In this document: positions 43,506 to 53,167 of the stretch, in pieces | How the letters are laid out: the number at the start of each line of letters is the position of its first letter | Position numbering within the stretch: the stretch's first letter is position 1 | Origin: Armatimonadota bacterium | GTDB lineage: Bacteria; Armatimonadota; UBA5829; DTJY01 | Assembly: GCA_029907255.1 (NCBI GenBank) | Contig: JARYMF010000006.1 | Coordinates: 196,426-260,425, forward strand | DNA length: 64,000 bases | Reading direction: 5' to 3' | Made by a program: the position numbers and the translations under genes | Notes under the pieces: model-generated | Databases searched by the model: none | Told to the model about the DNA's origin: nothing | The model's input: only the letters and a program-made list of their open reading frames with translations

Positions 43506-44256
43506 CCTCTGCCCTCCTTAAAGATTCCTTCTCATAAATCTCGCTCTTTAATGCTGCTCGCACAATATTCTCCCTAATCCTATGAGCATCCTTACCCAAT
43601 TCCTCAATTAATTTCCTCATTAGCTGTCTTTTAGTTTGCTCACCCCTCGGGCAAGGCGGCGGAGGGAAGGGCAACTCAATGAGCGAAGAGAAGCGTTTAA
43701 TCTCGGCCTCCGGAACATAAGCTAAGGGACGAATTAGCTTAAACATTCCGCCAAAGTAGGACGCACACGGAGCCATTGTTTCCAATCTTCCATGATAAAT
43801 GAGATTAAGAAGGGCAGTCTCTGCCAAATCATCGAGATGGTGGCCAAATGCTACTTTATTGCATCCCAATTCCCTTGCCATCTCAAAGAGGGTGCGCCGG
43901 CGGTTCCAAGTGCAACGTTCGCAGGTCATCGGAATCGCCTCACCCTCGGGCACAAACATTTGTCGAACCAGATATTCGATTTCGTGCGCCCGGAGCCACT
44001 CCTCAAGCTCTAGGTATGGTGGCAGGTGCGACCCTCTAGCATCACCGACGACGTGAATGGCAACGACGCTGTATTTCTCAGGCACAAAACGCATCCTGAA
44101 TCTAAGGATATACAGCAAGCTGAGGCTATCCTTTCCGCCCGAGAGCGCAACAGCTATGCGGTCGCCATCCTCAATCATTCCAAACTCATAAATTGCTTTG
44201 TTGACTTTCTTCAGCATGAATCGAGCTAATCGCTCAGCTTTAAGATTAGTAGCCAT
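43495..44256 (-). CDS. ttcA: tRNA 2-thiocytidine biosynthesis protein TtcA-like
   Basis: The 253-residue ATP-pyrophosphatase has the PP-loop VALSGGKDSLSLLYIL, CERCTWNRRR with the CxxC pair, and a third Cys in PPPCPRGEQTKR, the set used to hold an iron-sulfur cluster in TtcA. GHHLDDLAETALLNL is also typical. It thiolates C32 of some tRNAs; the TtcA-like TtuA group that modifies U54 shares the motifs, and the spacing fits TtcA better. It lies alone, diverging from the next gene. Confidence 0.88.
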   Translation of the reverse strand: MATNLKAERLARFMLKKVNKAIYEFGMIEDGDRIAVALSGGKDSLSLLYILRFRMRFVPEKYSVVAIHVVGDARGSHLPPYLELEEWLRAHEIEYLVRQMFVPEGEAIPMTCERCTWNRRRTLFEMARELGCNKVAFGHHLDDLAETALLNLIYHGRLETMAPCASYFGGMFKLIRPLAYVPEAEIKRFSSLIELPFPPPPCPRGEQTKRQLMRKLIEELGKDAHRIRENIVRAALKSEIYEKESLRRAEDEK

Positions 44257-44354
44257 GGCGATTCATTGTATCAAATTCAGCTATCCACTGCTATTAAAAA
44301 CCATTCTGCCGCCTTTCCTGCTTTAACAGCATCAAAGCTAAAACTAGCAAGCAT

Positions 44355-44383
44355 TTGACGTATTCGCGTCTTTTTGTTATATT
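44355..44383 (+). promoter_or_regulatory. sigma70 promoter of the glycosidase-like gene
   Basis: TTGACG (44355-44360) and TATATT (44378-44383) are 17 bp apart, 40 bp before the ATG at 44424. Confidence 0.78.
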
Positions 44384-44423
44384 GCCGCTCGGTAGCAAAA
44401 GTAATAATTCATCGGAGGATTCC

Positions 44424-45575
44424 ATGAGGTTGCGTGACGTGCTTTCCATATGTCTCTTAAGCTTAATCCCAATGCTCGGCTCTACTAGCCCGCAGATTAG
44501 CTTTGACAAAGACGGATTTTTGAACGTAAATGGGAAGCCGTTTTTCCCAATAGGAATATACACCTTGCAGAATAAAGACGGGAAAAACCACGATGCAGTT
44601 ATGGCTGAGGGCAAAGCTGCTGGGTTCAACATGACCGTTTTTTATGCTTACACACCCGAAACAGTGACCCCCCTCTTGGACGCGGCGGCTCGCAACGGGA
44701 TATTAGCTTTTATCTACCCTACAATTCCCTTCAGCATAGAGGGAGGAAAGACTCTCACCGACGAAGCTATTGTCAAAGATATTGAATTGCGCAAGAACCA
44801 CCCAGCTCTTCTCGGTTGGTATGTTGTTGACGAGCCCGAAGGCATTGGAAAGGCCTCAGTCGAGGAGGTACTTCACCGCTATAAACTTATCAAAAAAACA
44901 GACCCAAAGCATCCTTGTTCCTTGGTTGTAATGAGCCCCCAGGCGGCTGAAAAATACAAACTATGTACGGATATAATGTGGATTGACCCATATCCTATAC
45001 CATACAGACCCGTAACCTATGTCACCGACTGCGTGTCGGGCGCCATTAAAGCAGTTGGCAAGGACAAACCTGTATGGGCGGTTCTACAAGCATTTGACTG
45101 GAATGTTTGGAAAACTGGAAAGGTAGATAAAGTACATAGGCCAACACCCGAGGAAGAGCGATGCATGACCTACCTTGCCCTAGTTCATGGAGCAAAGGGC
45201 ATCATTTACTGGGCTCACCTCGGCTCAAGGTACTATATTCACGACTACCCACTCCATTGGGCAACCGTTAAGAAATTGGCTGGTGAGATGAAGCTCCTAA
45301 CACCAGCGCTCCTTGCTCGAAATATTGAAGGTGCCCTTGCTGTATCGCCGGCAGATGCGCCCATAGATACAATGGTCAAGCAAGTAGGAGATGCCTTCTA
45401 CGTTTTTGCTGTAAATCACAATTCAGACGCATGCAAAGCAACCTTTAATCTAAAGGGTCTCCAAAAGAACGCACGCATCGAGGTCGTCTTCGAATCCCGC
45501 ACATTGGAAGCAAAAGACGGTGCCTGGAGCGACAACTTTGCCCCGCTAGAAGTGCATGTATACAAAATAAAGTAA
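44424..45575 (+). CDS. secreted TIM-barrel glycosidase-like protein
   Basis: I start at the ATG at 44424 (GGAGG 5 nt upstream); the longer frame overlaps the promoter. The 383-residue protein has a signal peptide (about 1-22), then FLNVNGKPFFPIGIYTLQN, the opening of many GH2/GH5/GH42-like proteins. WYVVDEPEGIGKAS carries the candidate acid/base; a second acid was not clearly identified. MTYLALVHGAKGIIYWAHLG is a late barrel strand, and the last ~70 residues are a beta sandwich. It resembles glycosidases of clan GH-A without close match to a named family. Confidence 0.78.
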   Translation: MRLRDVLSICLLSLIPMLGSTSPQISFDKDGFLNVNGKPFFPIGIYTLQNKDGKNHDAVMAEGKAAGFNMTVFYAYTPETVTPLLDAAARNGILAFIYPTIPFSIEGGKTLTDEAIVKDIELRKNHPALLGWYVVDEPEGIGKASVEEVLHRYKLIKKTDPKHPCSLVVMSPQAAEKYKLCTDIMWIDPYPIPYRPVTYVTDCVSGAIKAVGKDKPVWAVLQAFDWNVWKTGKVDKVHRPTPEEERCMTYLALVHGAKGIIYWAHLGSRYYIHDYPLHWATVKKLAGEMKLLTPALLARNIEGALAVSPADAPIDTMVKQVGDAFYVFAVNHNSDACKATFNLKGLQKNARIEVVFESRTLEAKDGAWSDNFAPLEVHVYKIK

Positions 45576-45668
45576 TTTTTCAACAACGCTCCATCTTTAT
45601 CCCATCACCATCACGGGTATAATTCCTCCAAGATTGTCGCGTTCTTATTTTGAAAGGAGACCCAAGAC

Positions 45669-46427
45669 ATGAAACTACGTGAAAAATGTGCGGTAGTGAC
45701 CGGTGCTCAGCAAGGAATTGGCAGAGGAATTGCGCTTTCAATGGCTTCTGAAGGCGCAGCAGTGGTGGTTGCTGACATAAATCCAGACAAATCCAAAGCC
45801 GTAGTAGCAGAAATTGAGTCGCAGGGCGCAAAGGGCCATGCAATTTTATGTGACGTAAGCTCAAAAGAGCAAGTAGATAATCTCTTTGACGAGACTATTC
45901 GAACGTTTGGCAAAGTAGACATACTGGTGAACAACGCGGGCATTGCAAAGTTCAAGCCATTCCTTGAAATTACCCCTGAAGAATGGGATGAAACAATAAA
46001 TATAAACTTGCGAGGGCAATTTCTCTGTGCCCAGGCAGCGGCCCGAGACATGATTAAGCGACGCTGGGGCAGAATCATAAACATCGCTTCTGTTGCATCA
46101 GGCCAAATCGGCATAGGCTTCCCGAACCTTGTGCATTACACCGCCTCAAAAGGTGGAATAACAGGCATGACAGAGGCGATGGCGATTGAGCTGGGACCTT
46201 ATGGTATAAACGTCAACGCAATTGGCCCAGGGGTAATAAAAACTGTTATGATTTCCCCTTTGGAAAAAGAAGGCGTCCTTGAAACACTCGTCAAACAGCG
46301 AATACCCAAGGGGCGAGTGGGCACTCCTGAAGATATCGCCAACCTAGCAGTCTTTTTAGCATCTGAAGAAGCGGATTACATCACAGGAGCTACAATATTT
46401 ATTGACGGCGGATGGCTCGCAACTTAA
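45669..46427 (+). CDS. short-chain dehydrogenase/reductase
   Basis: The 252-residue SDR has the NAD(P) motif VTGAQQGIGRGIALSMA, VNNAGIAKF, the catalytic Ser in NIASVASGQ, the YxxxK motif in VHYTASKGGITG, and a C-terminal TGATIFIDGGW. AGGAG precedes the ATG. Asp at the end of the second strand (VVVADINPDKSK) favours NAD over NADP. It could oxidise a sugar or sugar alcohol in the surrounding carbohydrate genes; the substrate is not fixed by sequence. It is convergent with the unknown gene at 46436. Confidence 0.93.
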   Translation: MKLREKCAVVTGAQQGIGRGIALSMASEGAAVVVADINPDKSKAVVAEIESQGAKGHAILCDVSSKEQVDNLFDETIRTFGKVDILVNNAGIAKFKPFLEITPEEWDETININLRGQFLCAQAAARDMIKRRWGRIINIASVASGQIGIGFPNLVHYTASKGGITGMTEAMAIELGPYGINVNAIGPGVIKTVMISPLEKEGVLETLVKQRIPKGRVGTPEDIANLAVFLASEEADYITGATIFIDGGWLAT

Positions 46428-46435
46428 GGAAAGTC

Positions 46436-47473
46436 CTACTCAAACAACTCCTTAAGTTTGGCATCGGCAATGCGAGATTGTTCAATCTCTTCATCGGTAA
46501 GCGAGCGGTTTTTAGACATATCGAATCGTGAAAGAGCCAGTATTTGGTCTACAAGATAGGTCGTCGGCGAGTTTTCCAACGCCGCTCGTTTCTCCTCAAT
46601 TTCCTCTAAAGTCGCCTGGCCCTTAACAAATATCAACTTTGCCAATAGTTCGGCAAGCTCCTCGTTACTTTTCCCCTCCAGTTCAGCGCGCGTAAATACA
46701 TGCGAGCAGAGGTATTCAAGGTCGGCTTGATAAGGCGGCTCATCTCCAAATGCCTCTGCAAGAAATGATGCCGCTCGCCAATTTAGTATCTTGCGTCTTC
46801 CATTTGTTGTATAAACCGCCTTAATTTCCACGTCATAGAAGTCAGCTTCTTCGCCATTATCTAGCTTGATGTGGTAGGATTTCAGCACCTTGTAAACGCC
46901 AGGCAACATGCCACCCTTCCCAGGACCAACCTCCAAGGACTCGATATCTGCAGGTGCAACTGCTAAGACTTTGCCATATAGGTTATGATATTGTTCCATT
47001 TCTGGGCGGAGGTCGCCCCGAACCCTAACATAATCCCCTGGGGCAAGGCCGAGATTGACACCCTCTTCTCGCGCACGAGCTTCCTTTTCCTCGCGTTCAC
47101 GAAGCTTTCGCACCCCTGTTCGGAGAAAACGTTTAAGCGCACGTTGCCAGTGCTGGCTCCTTGCATCCTCGTCATCGAATCGAGAAGGTGATTCTCTCGT
47201 GAGAAATATCGAATCACGCCTGTAAAAATCCAAATACTCGCAGTCAGCTCCGTGGAAAATCTCGCTTTCGGCAATCTGCCGCACCTCACCGGTGAAGCTA
47301 TTCCTCACTATATATTCCCAGTGAGGGTTTCCCTCCCCAACAAGCATGACTTCAAGTACAACGCCATAGGTTCGATCTGGCCCAAGTGGGCCATATACCT
47401 CCTTTGGTTGTTCCGGGTCGGGATGTCTATATGCCACTATTCGACGGACGCTGTACTTGTGATCGTCTACCAT
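46436..47473 (-). CDS. conserved hypothetical protein, cytoplasmic
   Basis: I do not recognise this 345-residue protein. It has no signal peptide. The N-terminal half contains two beta-rich segments (RTYGVVLEVMLVGE and VRVRGDLRPEMEQYHNLYGK) with a charged coiled coil (RKLREREEKEARAREE) in between, and the middle has the repeat-like IKLDNGEEADFYDVEI. The C-terminal ~80 residues are a helical bundle (SNEELAELLAKLIFV). It is the last of seven same-strand genes. Beta barrels plus coiled coil would suit a nucleic-acid or protein binding role; that is only a guess. Confidence 0.72.
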   Translation of the reverse strand: MVDDHKYSVRRIVAYRHPDPEQPKEVYGPLGPDRTYGVVLEVMLVGEGNPHWEYIVRNSFTGEVRQIAESEIFHGADCEYLDFYRRDSIFLTRESPSRFDDEDARSQHWQRALKRFLRTGVRKLREREEKEARAREEGVNLGLAPGDYVRVRGDLRPEMEQYHNLYGKVLAVAPADIESLEVGPGKGGMLPGVYKVLKSYHIKLDNGEEADFYDVEIKAVYTTNGRRKILNWRAASFLAEAFGDEPPYQADLEYLCSHVFTRAELEGKSNEELAELLAKLIFVKGQATLEEIEEKRAALENSPTTYLVDQILALSRFDMSKNRSLTDEEIEQSRIADAKLKELFE

Positions 47474-47526
47474 AAGCTACTCTTCTCATTAGAAGTATTT
47501 AGTTTGTTTCCATACGCCAAATAAGT

Positions 47527-49710
47527 CTACTCTACTACAACTACTTCATAGGTACTTATTTCCGGAATTGTAAATTCGATACCCACGTCTGTGCGCTTGA
47601 AATTCAAATTCAGTTGGGCCCAGAGCGTGTAGACACGGCTTGCATTTTCTGTTTTTAAGGCTATTCGAATATTGCGAATAGGGATAATCTCCGACATTGG
47701 TCTTTGCATATCTCCCGTGTTGTTGACAAGATGAATAATCGTCCGAGTTGGACTCGATTGTCTTCGGAGCTCAACCTCGACAGATGCAGGGCATTCAACG
47801 AATATTGGAAGAGTGCCACCACATGCCCATCTAACAGCATTGCCTATAAGGGCTTGGTATTCCCACATTCGATATCTCGCGTAGAACTCGCCGACTAAGG
47901 CTGGGAAATAAACAACACGTCCTTTTCCAACCTGGTTAGCGATAACCGCGGGATGTGGTGACTCGCCGGTTAGACCCGAATACAATCTCCCGGTTGGGTT
48001 CATGAAGATAACAGGTGCCTCCCCCAAGTCCACCTTTTTAATCTTAACACTAAACTGTGGGCGCGCGATAAGCTGACCCAGATTGAACTGCTCAGTAATT
48101 GGATGCTTATCTTTGACTTTAACATACTCTTCAGCAACTGAAGGGGTCATCACTTCAAGTATATCCAATGCGCCGTGAATTTCGCCCAGCGGATTTGTTT
48201 TGCGCCGATTGCCTCTTTCATCATACCTCCCTGTCTCAAATTCGGCAATGAGGCCGCCGCCCTCTTCAACAAATTGCCTCAGCGTCTCAACCTGCATATC
48301 CGATAGACAGGCGGCATTTCCAAGAATTATTGCCTTGTATTTTGCAAGCCCTTCATGAGTCAGGTCGGAGTCGAGTATAACGTCAAATGGTATGTGCTCG
48401 CGAACCAGGGAAGTAAAATAACCAAGGTATGTGTTGCCGTGGAGCTCGTCGCAGATTTGCTTTCGCTTTTTCCAATCAACAATGCGTTTGCCGCTTCCCA
48501 GGTCTGCAATTAAATCTTGCTCCCGGCCGCTTCCCTGTTCGCCGTATAGTTCTTCTAATTCCGATAAATAAAAAGTCGCACCTTGCCTAGAGAAGTACAA
48601 AGCTACCTCAGCGGCCGATGTGCTTGCGCAATAATACTCTTCATTCTTTTCAAGGAAACTTTGAATCTTCTTAATCGGTGCAACTGCTAGATGGCGGCTG
48701 TGGTCGAGAGCATAATCAAAAACCGCAAACCAGGGATTTGCCCCGCACGCGACTGTTTGTGCGATTGCAATCTCTGCTTCAACAGGAGGCAAAGGAACAT
48801 AATGCCACGAACCTAGCGCATGGTGGCTGAAAACAACTGCTGGTTTCTTTCCCGCAACCAAATGCTTTGCCGCCGTTGACCAGAAATGCAGGATGTGGTT
48901 CCTAGGCCCTGGGTGAAAAAACGCCTCAGCGCCGTTGAAGTCCTCGTACGGGCCAACTTTCTCAATATCGCGCGCTACTCTCCACGCGCCAGCATGCCAA
49001 CTGCCTGCATTAAGGAAAATCACCCCTTCAGAATTCACCGACTTCACCGCAGCCCGGCAATCTGCAAGAAACTGCGCTAGCGAATCCTCTCGGAACTCTA
49101 TAAAGTCCTTCCAGATTGGATTACTCCAATCCTCGGCTGGCGGAATTTCTCTCCCATACCGCTCCGCGAACAGCAAGCGGCAAGAGTCGCAGTAACAACA
49201 ATCAGGATAAACTACTGGTCCATCGAGAAATACTCCATCAATGCCAGTTTTCATGCACTCTACAATCAGTTCTTGTGCCCAGTCCCGCCAGCCGCTGTTC
49301 ACGCAAAAGGTTGTTCCATTCCCATAAAGCGGACGTACCCTGCCATAAGGCGTTCCATCAGCCAAAACTTGTTCCCATCCTGGGTTTCGGTCGGCAAACT
49401 CATAGGAGAACCAGTGCATGTTAAGGTAAGCAATCACATGAATGCCATATTTATGCGCATAGGGGAGGTACTCACGAATAAGGTCAAAGTCACCAAGTGC
49501 CGGATACTTCTCGAATTTTTGAGTATTAAATGTTGTCATATATCCGAGACCTGGCGCAATGCCCGGCGTGCCTATAACCCACTCGCAGTTGATATGCCAA
49601 TCATCGCGTTTACTTCGAGCTAGAGCATCAAGATCAGTGTCTTTCATCCGCTCAAGCTTGTCAACATAGTCGAGCCTCATCATCCTGACCGGACGCTGCC
49701 ACCAATGCAT
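47527..49710 (-). CDS. glycosidase-like protein (GHL6-like, beta-galactosidase trimerisation type)
   Basis: I start at the ATG at 49710 (GGAGGAG upstream). The 727-residue protein has no signal peptide. Residues about 1-330 form a barrel with IGIDGVFLDGP-type catalytic Asp (here MKTGIDGVFLDGPVVYPD) followed by CCYCDSCRLLFAERYG. The middle (about 410-560) resembles the class I glutamine-amidotransferase-like trimerisation domain of GH42 (KAIILGNAACLSDMQVETLR, EEGGGLIAEFETG), and the last part is a beta sandwich. It is a paralogue of the next gene; the present copy appears cytoplasmic. Substrate unknown. Confidence 0.78.
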   Translation of the reverse strand: MHWWQRPVRMMRLDYVDKLERMKDTDLDALARSKRDDWHINCEWVIGTPGIAPGLGYMTTFNTQKFEKYPALGDFDLIREYLPYAHKYGIHVIAYLNMHWFSYEFADRNPGWEQVLADGTPYGRVRPLYGNGTTFCVNSGWRDWAQELIVECMKTGIDGVFLDGPVVYPDCCYCDSCRLLFAERYGREIPPAEDWSNPIWKDFIEFREDSLAQFLADCRAAVKSVNSEGVIFLNAGSWHAGAWRVARDIEKVGPYEDFNGAEAFFHPGPRNHILHFWSTAAKHLVAGKKPAVVFSHHALGSWHYVPLPPVEAEIAIAQTVACGANPWFAVFDYALDHSRHLAVAPIKKIQSFLEKNEEYYCASTSAAEVALYFSRQGATFYLSELEELYGEQGSGREQDLIADLGSGKRIVDWKKRKQICDELHGNTYLGYFTSLVREHIPFDVILDSDLTHEGLAKYKAIILGNAACLSDMQVETLRQFVEEGGGLIAEFETGRYDERGNRRKTNPLGEIHGALDILEVMTPSVAEEYVKVKDKHPITEQFNLGQLIARPQFSVKIKKVDLGEAPVIFMNPTGRLYSGLTGESPHPAVIANQVGKGRVVYFPALVGEFYARYRMWEYQALIGNAVRWACGGTLPIFVECPASVEVELRRQSSPTRTIIHLVNNTGDMQRPMSEIIPIRNIRIALKTENASRVYTLWAQLNLNFKRTDVGIEFTIPEISTYEVVVVE

Positions 49711-49845
49711 TTGTTCTCCTCCCAATATAATAAGCAGAATGGGAGAAAGGGATAATTATCATAGGCTCCCTACTCCCCCATTCCCACTTAATCTCTAGCT
49801 ACTGAACAATAGCCTCTAAATTGCTTTTGTTAGCCAATGTAAAAG

Positions 49846-52128
49846 TCATGAGCGCTTTTCGGTTTTTATTCTTATAATTGCCCAAGTTGGTTTGATTTTA
49901 TCAATTTTAATAACTGAATTGCCGCTCGGAGAAGCCACGTCCATCTTAACTGGAGTAATGGTGCCGTCGGACTGCATCATTTCAGCTGAGACGGGGAAGT
50001 AGCCTTTGTCAGCGTACAACCTTATCTCAAAATTAGACTCGCCGTCTGGAGTGAGAATGTGAAGATATCTCGTAAGGCCATCCTCCGATTTGAACACATT
50101 TAAACTCGACGCAGGCGACATGCCGACTGGCATTATTAGCTGGCTTGTGCCAGAGATGTAGGTTGCAAAATTAACAAATAGCTGGTTCATTTGACCTGTG
50201 AAGCCTTTCGCCTCGCTTGAGTTAATATAGCCAATTCTCCCGCGCCCTATTCGCTTCTCCAAGACGCAAGCTCGCCTTCCCGAATCCGTCACCTCTTCAG
50301 CCATCACCGACCACGTATCATCATACCGCGGTTTGTAACTCGCTGCGTCATTCTTATCCGGACTTATTCGGAAACTACCAAAACTCCCCGTCCCTTCTAC
50401 AGCCATGAACACTGGATGCTTCTCCTTTTTTATCACAAACCCCGAAGGTTCAGGACCACCCTCGGTAGATATTCCAAAGATTTGGTAGGCATCATCGGCG
50501 ATGGACGTGCCGTCCAGTTTCTTCTCTGACCCTATGCTTCCCATTAGGAGCAATCCATTTCCTGCCTCGACGTATGCGCGAAGGGTTTCCAAGTCTTCCC
50601 TAGTTACATGGTCAAGACCCGGAACGATTAAGGCACGATATCGCTTTAGCTCATCTAGGTTGAGCCTTCGTGACGGCGCTCCAGGTTCGGTAGGATCACC
50701 GACAGAAATAAGTTCAACGGGGTTCTTTTTCCAACACTGAAGCAGAGAGTAGACGCCGCCTACCGACCGGAAGCGTTTCCAATAGTCTCCGTTCCAGAAG
50801 CTTGCGCCCCTGTCGTAAATTATGCAAGTTCGAGCATCCGGCTTCATGTCAGCAATCCACCTTCCATGTTCACCGGATGTCAAACCTTTTAGATAGCTAA
50901 TAAACTTCGAATCAGCCCAGGCAGTCTTACTAACAGTACCTTTCTCTATGGCGGTACCCAAATATCCAAAGAAGCAGAAGCCTTTTGCACCACCGCCTAT
51001 GCCCGACTCAATCTGTGCAATCTCTAGGTCAGTTGGTCCCATTAGCCCAGCAGCTTCGTCGGTAAACCAATATCGGCTGATTGGGATAACAGGTTTGCCA
51101 CCGCCGTCCGCAAGCATTGTCTTGACCATGAACTCGTTGTAGCCATACCTGTTCATGTTCCAGCTAATCTCTTGCTTGGCAAGTTCGCGCTCGTCAAGAG
51201 GCGGCTGTCCAGCCTTCTTGCGCTTGAGATTCTCGGTGGCAGCATACATCCGCGGAGTATTGACCGGTTCAGGCGTGAGCATGGTGACGCTTTCCGCAGC
51301 AGCGCTCGTCGAAAGGCCATCCTTATAAGAATTATAACCGCCGCTAACATTTAGGAGAGCAATCGCGCCAGGTTTAGCTTCATCAACTACTTTGCGGTAT
51401 TTCTGGTAGAACTCATTTAGCCACTCAACACGCTTAGTGGCATACAATTTGACTACCGGGTCGTTCCAATTCTCTTTGTCGACAGGCTTCATCGGAAGCC
51501 TTTTCCCAGTCTCTTTCTGGAACCTATCTTGGCAGTTGGAACAGAAACATGTATCCGAGTTAGGAAACACCACCTGGCATGTATCGAAGTAAAACCCATC
51601 TACTGCGTAGTTCGCGCCAATCTCGCGAATCATAGGGAAGAAAACCTTGTCCCAATATGGCGAATTTACGCAAAAGTTTTTTAACTTACCGCCCCAAAGA
51701 ACATCATTTGCCTTGCTATCCTTCATTCGCCAATTTGGATTCTTATCCCACAAAACATCATTGCTGCCATGGAACTTGATTATTACGCTCATATTTCGCT
51801 TTTTTGCCTGCGCGATAACGTAACTGAGGTAGTCATCATTTGCCCACTGGCCAGTCTTGAATTTTTGAGCAGTCGGCAAGCCGGTTAGGGTGGTCTTCTT
51901 ATAATTTACCGTGCCCTGGGTATACATCTCGACCTGCACCCAAATGCCGTTAATGCCGTGAGCCTTCAGGTTATCAAGGTAGGAATCTATCTTTGCTTTG
52001 TCAGCAAATGCGGCAAAAGTAGTATCAGCTTCCCAAAGGAACGGCCCTTTACTAGTGTCAGCCGCCTGGGCAACACCTACAAACATAAAGGCCAAAAGCG
52101 CAATCACACAAAAATATCTGCAAGCCAT
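49846..52128 (-). CDS. secreted glycosidase-like protein (GHL family)
   Basis: The 760-residue protein has a signal peptide ending about residue 22 (ALLAFMFVGVAQA). It shares the architecture of its neighbour: barrel with YAVDGFYFDTCQVVFPN, then CFCSNCQDRFQKETG, a flavodoxin/amidotransferase-like middle (YRALIVPGLDHVTREDLETL, EAGNGLLLMGSIG) and a C-terminal beta domain. The order and the CxCxxC motif agree in both, so they stem from a duplication, one copy retained in the cytoplasm and one exported. This pair could split work on an oligosaccharide. No substrate can be assigned. Confidence 0.8.
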   Translation of the reverse strand: MACRYFCVIALLAFMFVGVAQAADTSKGPFLWEADTTFAAFADKAKIDSYLDNLKAHGINGIWVQVEMYTQGTVNYKKTTLTGLPTAQKFKTGQWANDDYLSYVIAQAKKRNMSVIIKFHGSNDVLWDKNPNWRMKDSKANDVLWGGKLKNFCVNSPYWDKVFFPMIREIGANYAVDGFYFDTCQVVFPNSDTCFCSNCQDRFQKETGKRLPMKPVDKENWNDPVVKLYATKRVEWLNEFYQKYRKVVDEAKPGAIALLNVSGGYNSYKDGLSTSAAAESVTMLTPEPVNTPRMYAATENLKRKKAGQPPLDERELAKQEISWNMNRYGYNEFMVKTMLADGGGKPVIPISRYWFTDEAAGLMGPTDLEIAQIESGIGGGAKGFCFFGYLGTAIEKGTVSKTAWADSKFISYLKGLTSGEHGRWIADMKPDARTCIIYDRGASFWNGDYWKRFRSVGGVYSLLQCWKKNPVELISVGDPTEPGAPSRRLNLDELKRYRALIVPGLDHVTREDLETLRAYVEAGNGLLLMGSIGSEKKLDGTSIADDAYQIFGISTEGGPEPSGFVIKKEKHPVFMAVEGTGSFGSFRISPDKNDAASYKPRYDDTWSVMAEEVTDSGRRACVLEKRIGRGRIGYINSSEAKGFTGQMNQLFVNFATYISGTSQLIMPVGMSPASSLNVFKSEDGLTRYLHILTPDGESNFEIRLYADKGYFPVSAEMMQSDGTITPVKMDVASPSGNSVIKIDKIKPTWAIIRIKTEKRS

Positions 52129-52156
52129 TTGGTGGAACCTCCAATTGAAATATTGT

Positions 52157-53065
52157 TTATGCCTGAGGCATGATGCCTGCTCTCTTCATAATCGAGCGTA
52201 TTTTCTCCATTGCCGCAGGAGATGCCGCTGGCGTTGGACGCATAGTCGCCGGCCCACAAATTCCGAGAAGAGATACAGCCGCTTTCATTCCACCTATCGT
52301 TGATTCGGCAGCCCAGAATAGGTCCCATAACTCAGTCATAATTGTCTGAAGCCTTGCTGCTTCTTTTGCTCGTCCGGCAGATGCCGCTTCGTATATATCT
52401 ACGCACAGTTTAGGCGCAACGTTTCCCAAGCCTAGAACACCACCATGGCCTCCCATTAGCACACTAGCCGCCAATTGGGGCTCACTACCCTGAAAGATGG
52501 GAAACTTCCGTTCCTTCAGCTTTATGATTACCTGCTGGAAGTGATTGAAGTCACAAGTGCTATCCTTAAGAGCGAATATAGTTCCATCTTCAGCAAGACT
52601 TGCAATCGTTTCGGCTTTGATGAAGCCCTTGACTGCTTGCGGGACGTTGTACATTGCTAGCGGCATGTCTATATGTTCCCTGACATAACGGAAATGTGCC
52701 GCCATATCTTCCTGACGAACAGGTGTCGCATAGTATGGAAGCACAAGTACTGCAGCATCTGCACCAGCCTTCTTTGCATCCTTGCCGTTTCTAATCGCCA
52801 AATCAGTTGCTGCATCGCTAATTCCAGCAAAGACGGGTACGCGGCCAGCTACTTCGTCCACCACGAATTCAACGATGCGCCTACGCTGGTCCGGTGTGAA
52901 TGCATAGAATTCTCCGCTAGATCCCATGACGAAGACGCCATGCACTCCGCTCTCAAGTACGAAGCGAATCAACCGCCGCATCCCGGCTTCGTCAAACTCA
53001 AGGCCGTCAGTCAGAGGCGTTATAAGCGCAGGTATGACCCCCTTAAGGTTACTCAAATCATGCAA
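52157..53065 (-). CDS. DapA-family aldolase/lyase
   Basis: The 302-residue TIM-barrel lyase has the GSSGE box at 48-52 (GVHGVFVMGSSGEF), Y139 (PLAMYNVPQ) and the Schiff-base K167 (FALKDSTCDF), the catalytic set of the family that includes dihydrodipicolinate synthase and N-acetylneuraminate lyase. The TTG start has GGAGG 8 nt upstream. It sits in a carbohydrate-type gene run, so a 2-keto-3-deoxy-sugar acid or sialic-acid-like substrate is more likely than lysine synthesis; this is inference. Confidence 0.86.
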   Translation of the reverse strand: MHDLSNLKGVIPALITPLTDGLEFDEAGMRRLIRFVLESGVHGVFVMGSSGEFYAFTPDQRRRIVEFVVDEVAGRVPVFAGISDAATDLAIRNGKDAKKAGADAAVLVLPYYATPVRQEDMAAHFRYVREHIDMPLAMYNVPQAVKGFIKAETIASLAEDGTIFALKDSTCDFNHFQQVIIKLKERKFPIFQGSEPQLAASVLMGGHGGVLGLGNVAPKLCVDIYEAASAGRAKEAARLQTIMTELWDLFWAAESTIGGMKAAVSLLGICGPATMRPTPAASPAAMEKIRSIMKRAGIMPQA

Positions 53066-53167
53066 TAGCCTTACCTCCTGTCTTTGATTTTTGAAAAGTT
53101 AATCGTAAATAAGCACTACTAGCCAGTATTAAATCCCTTTTCTCCCTTTTCAATATTTGCCAGCGGC

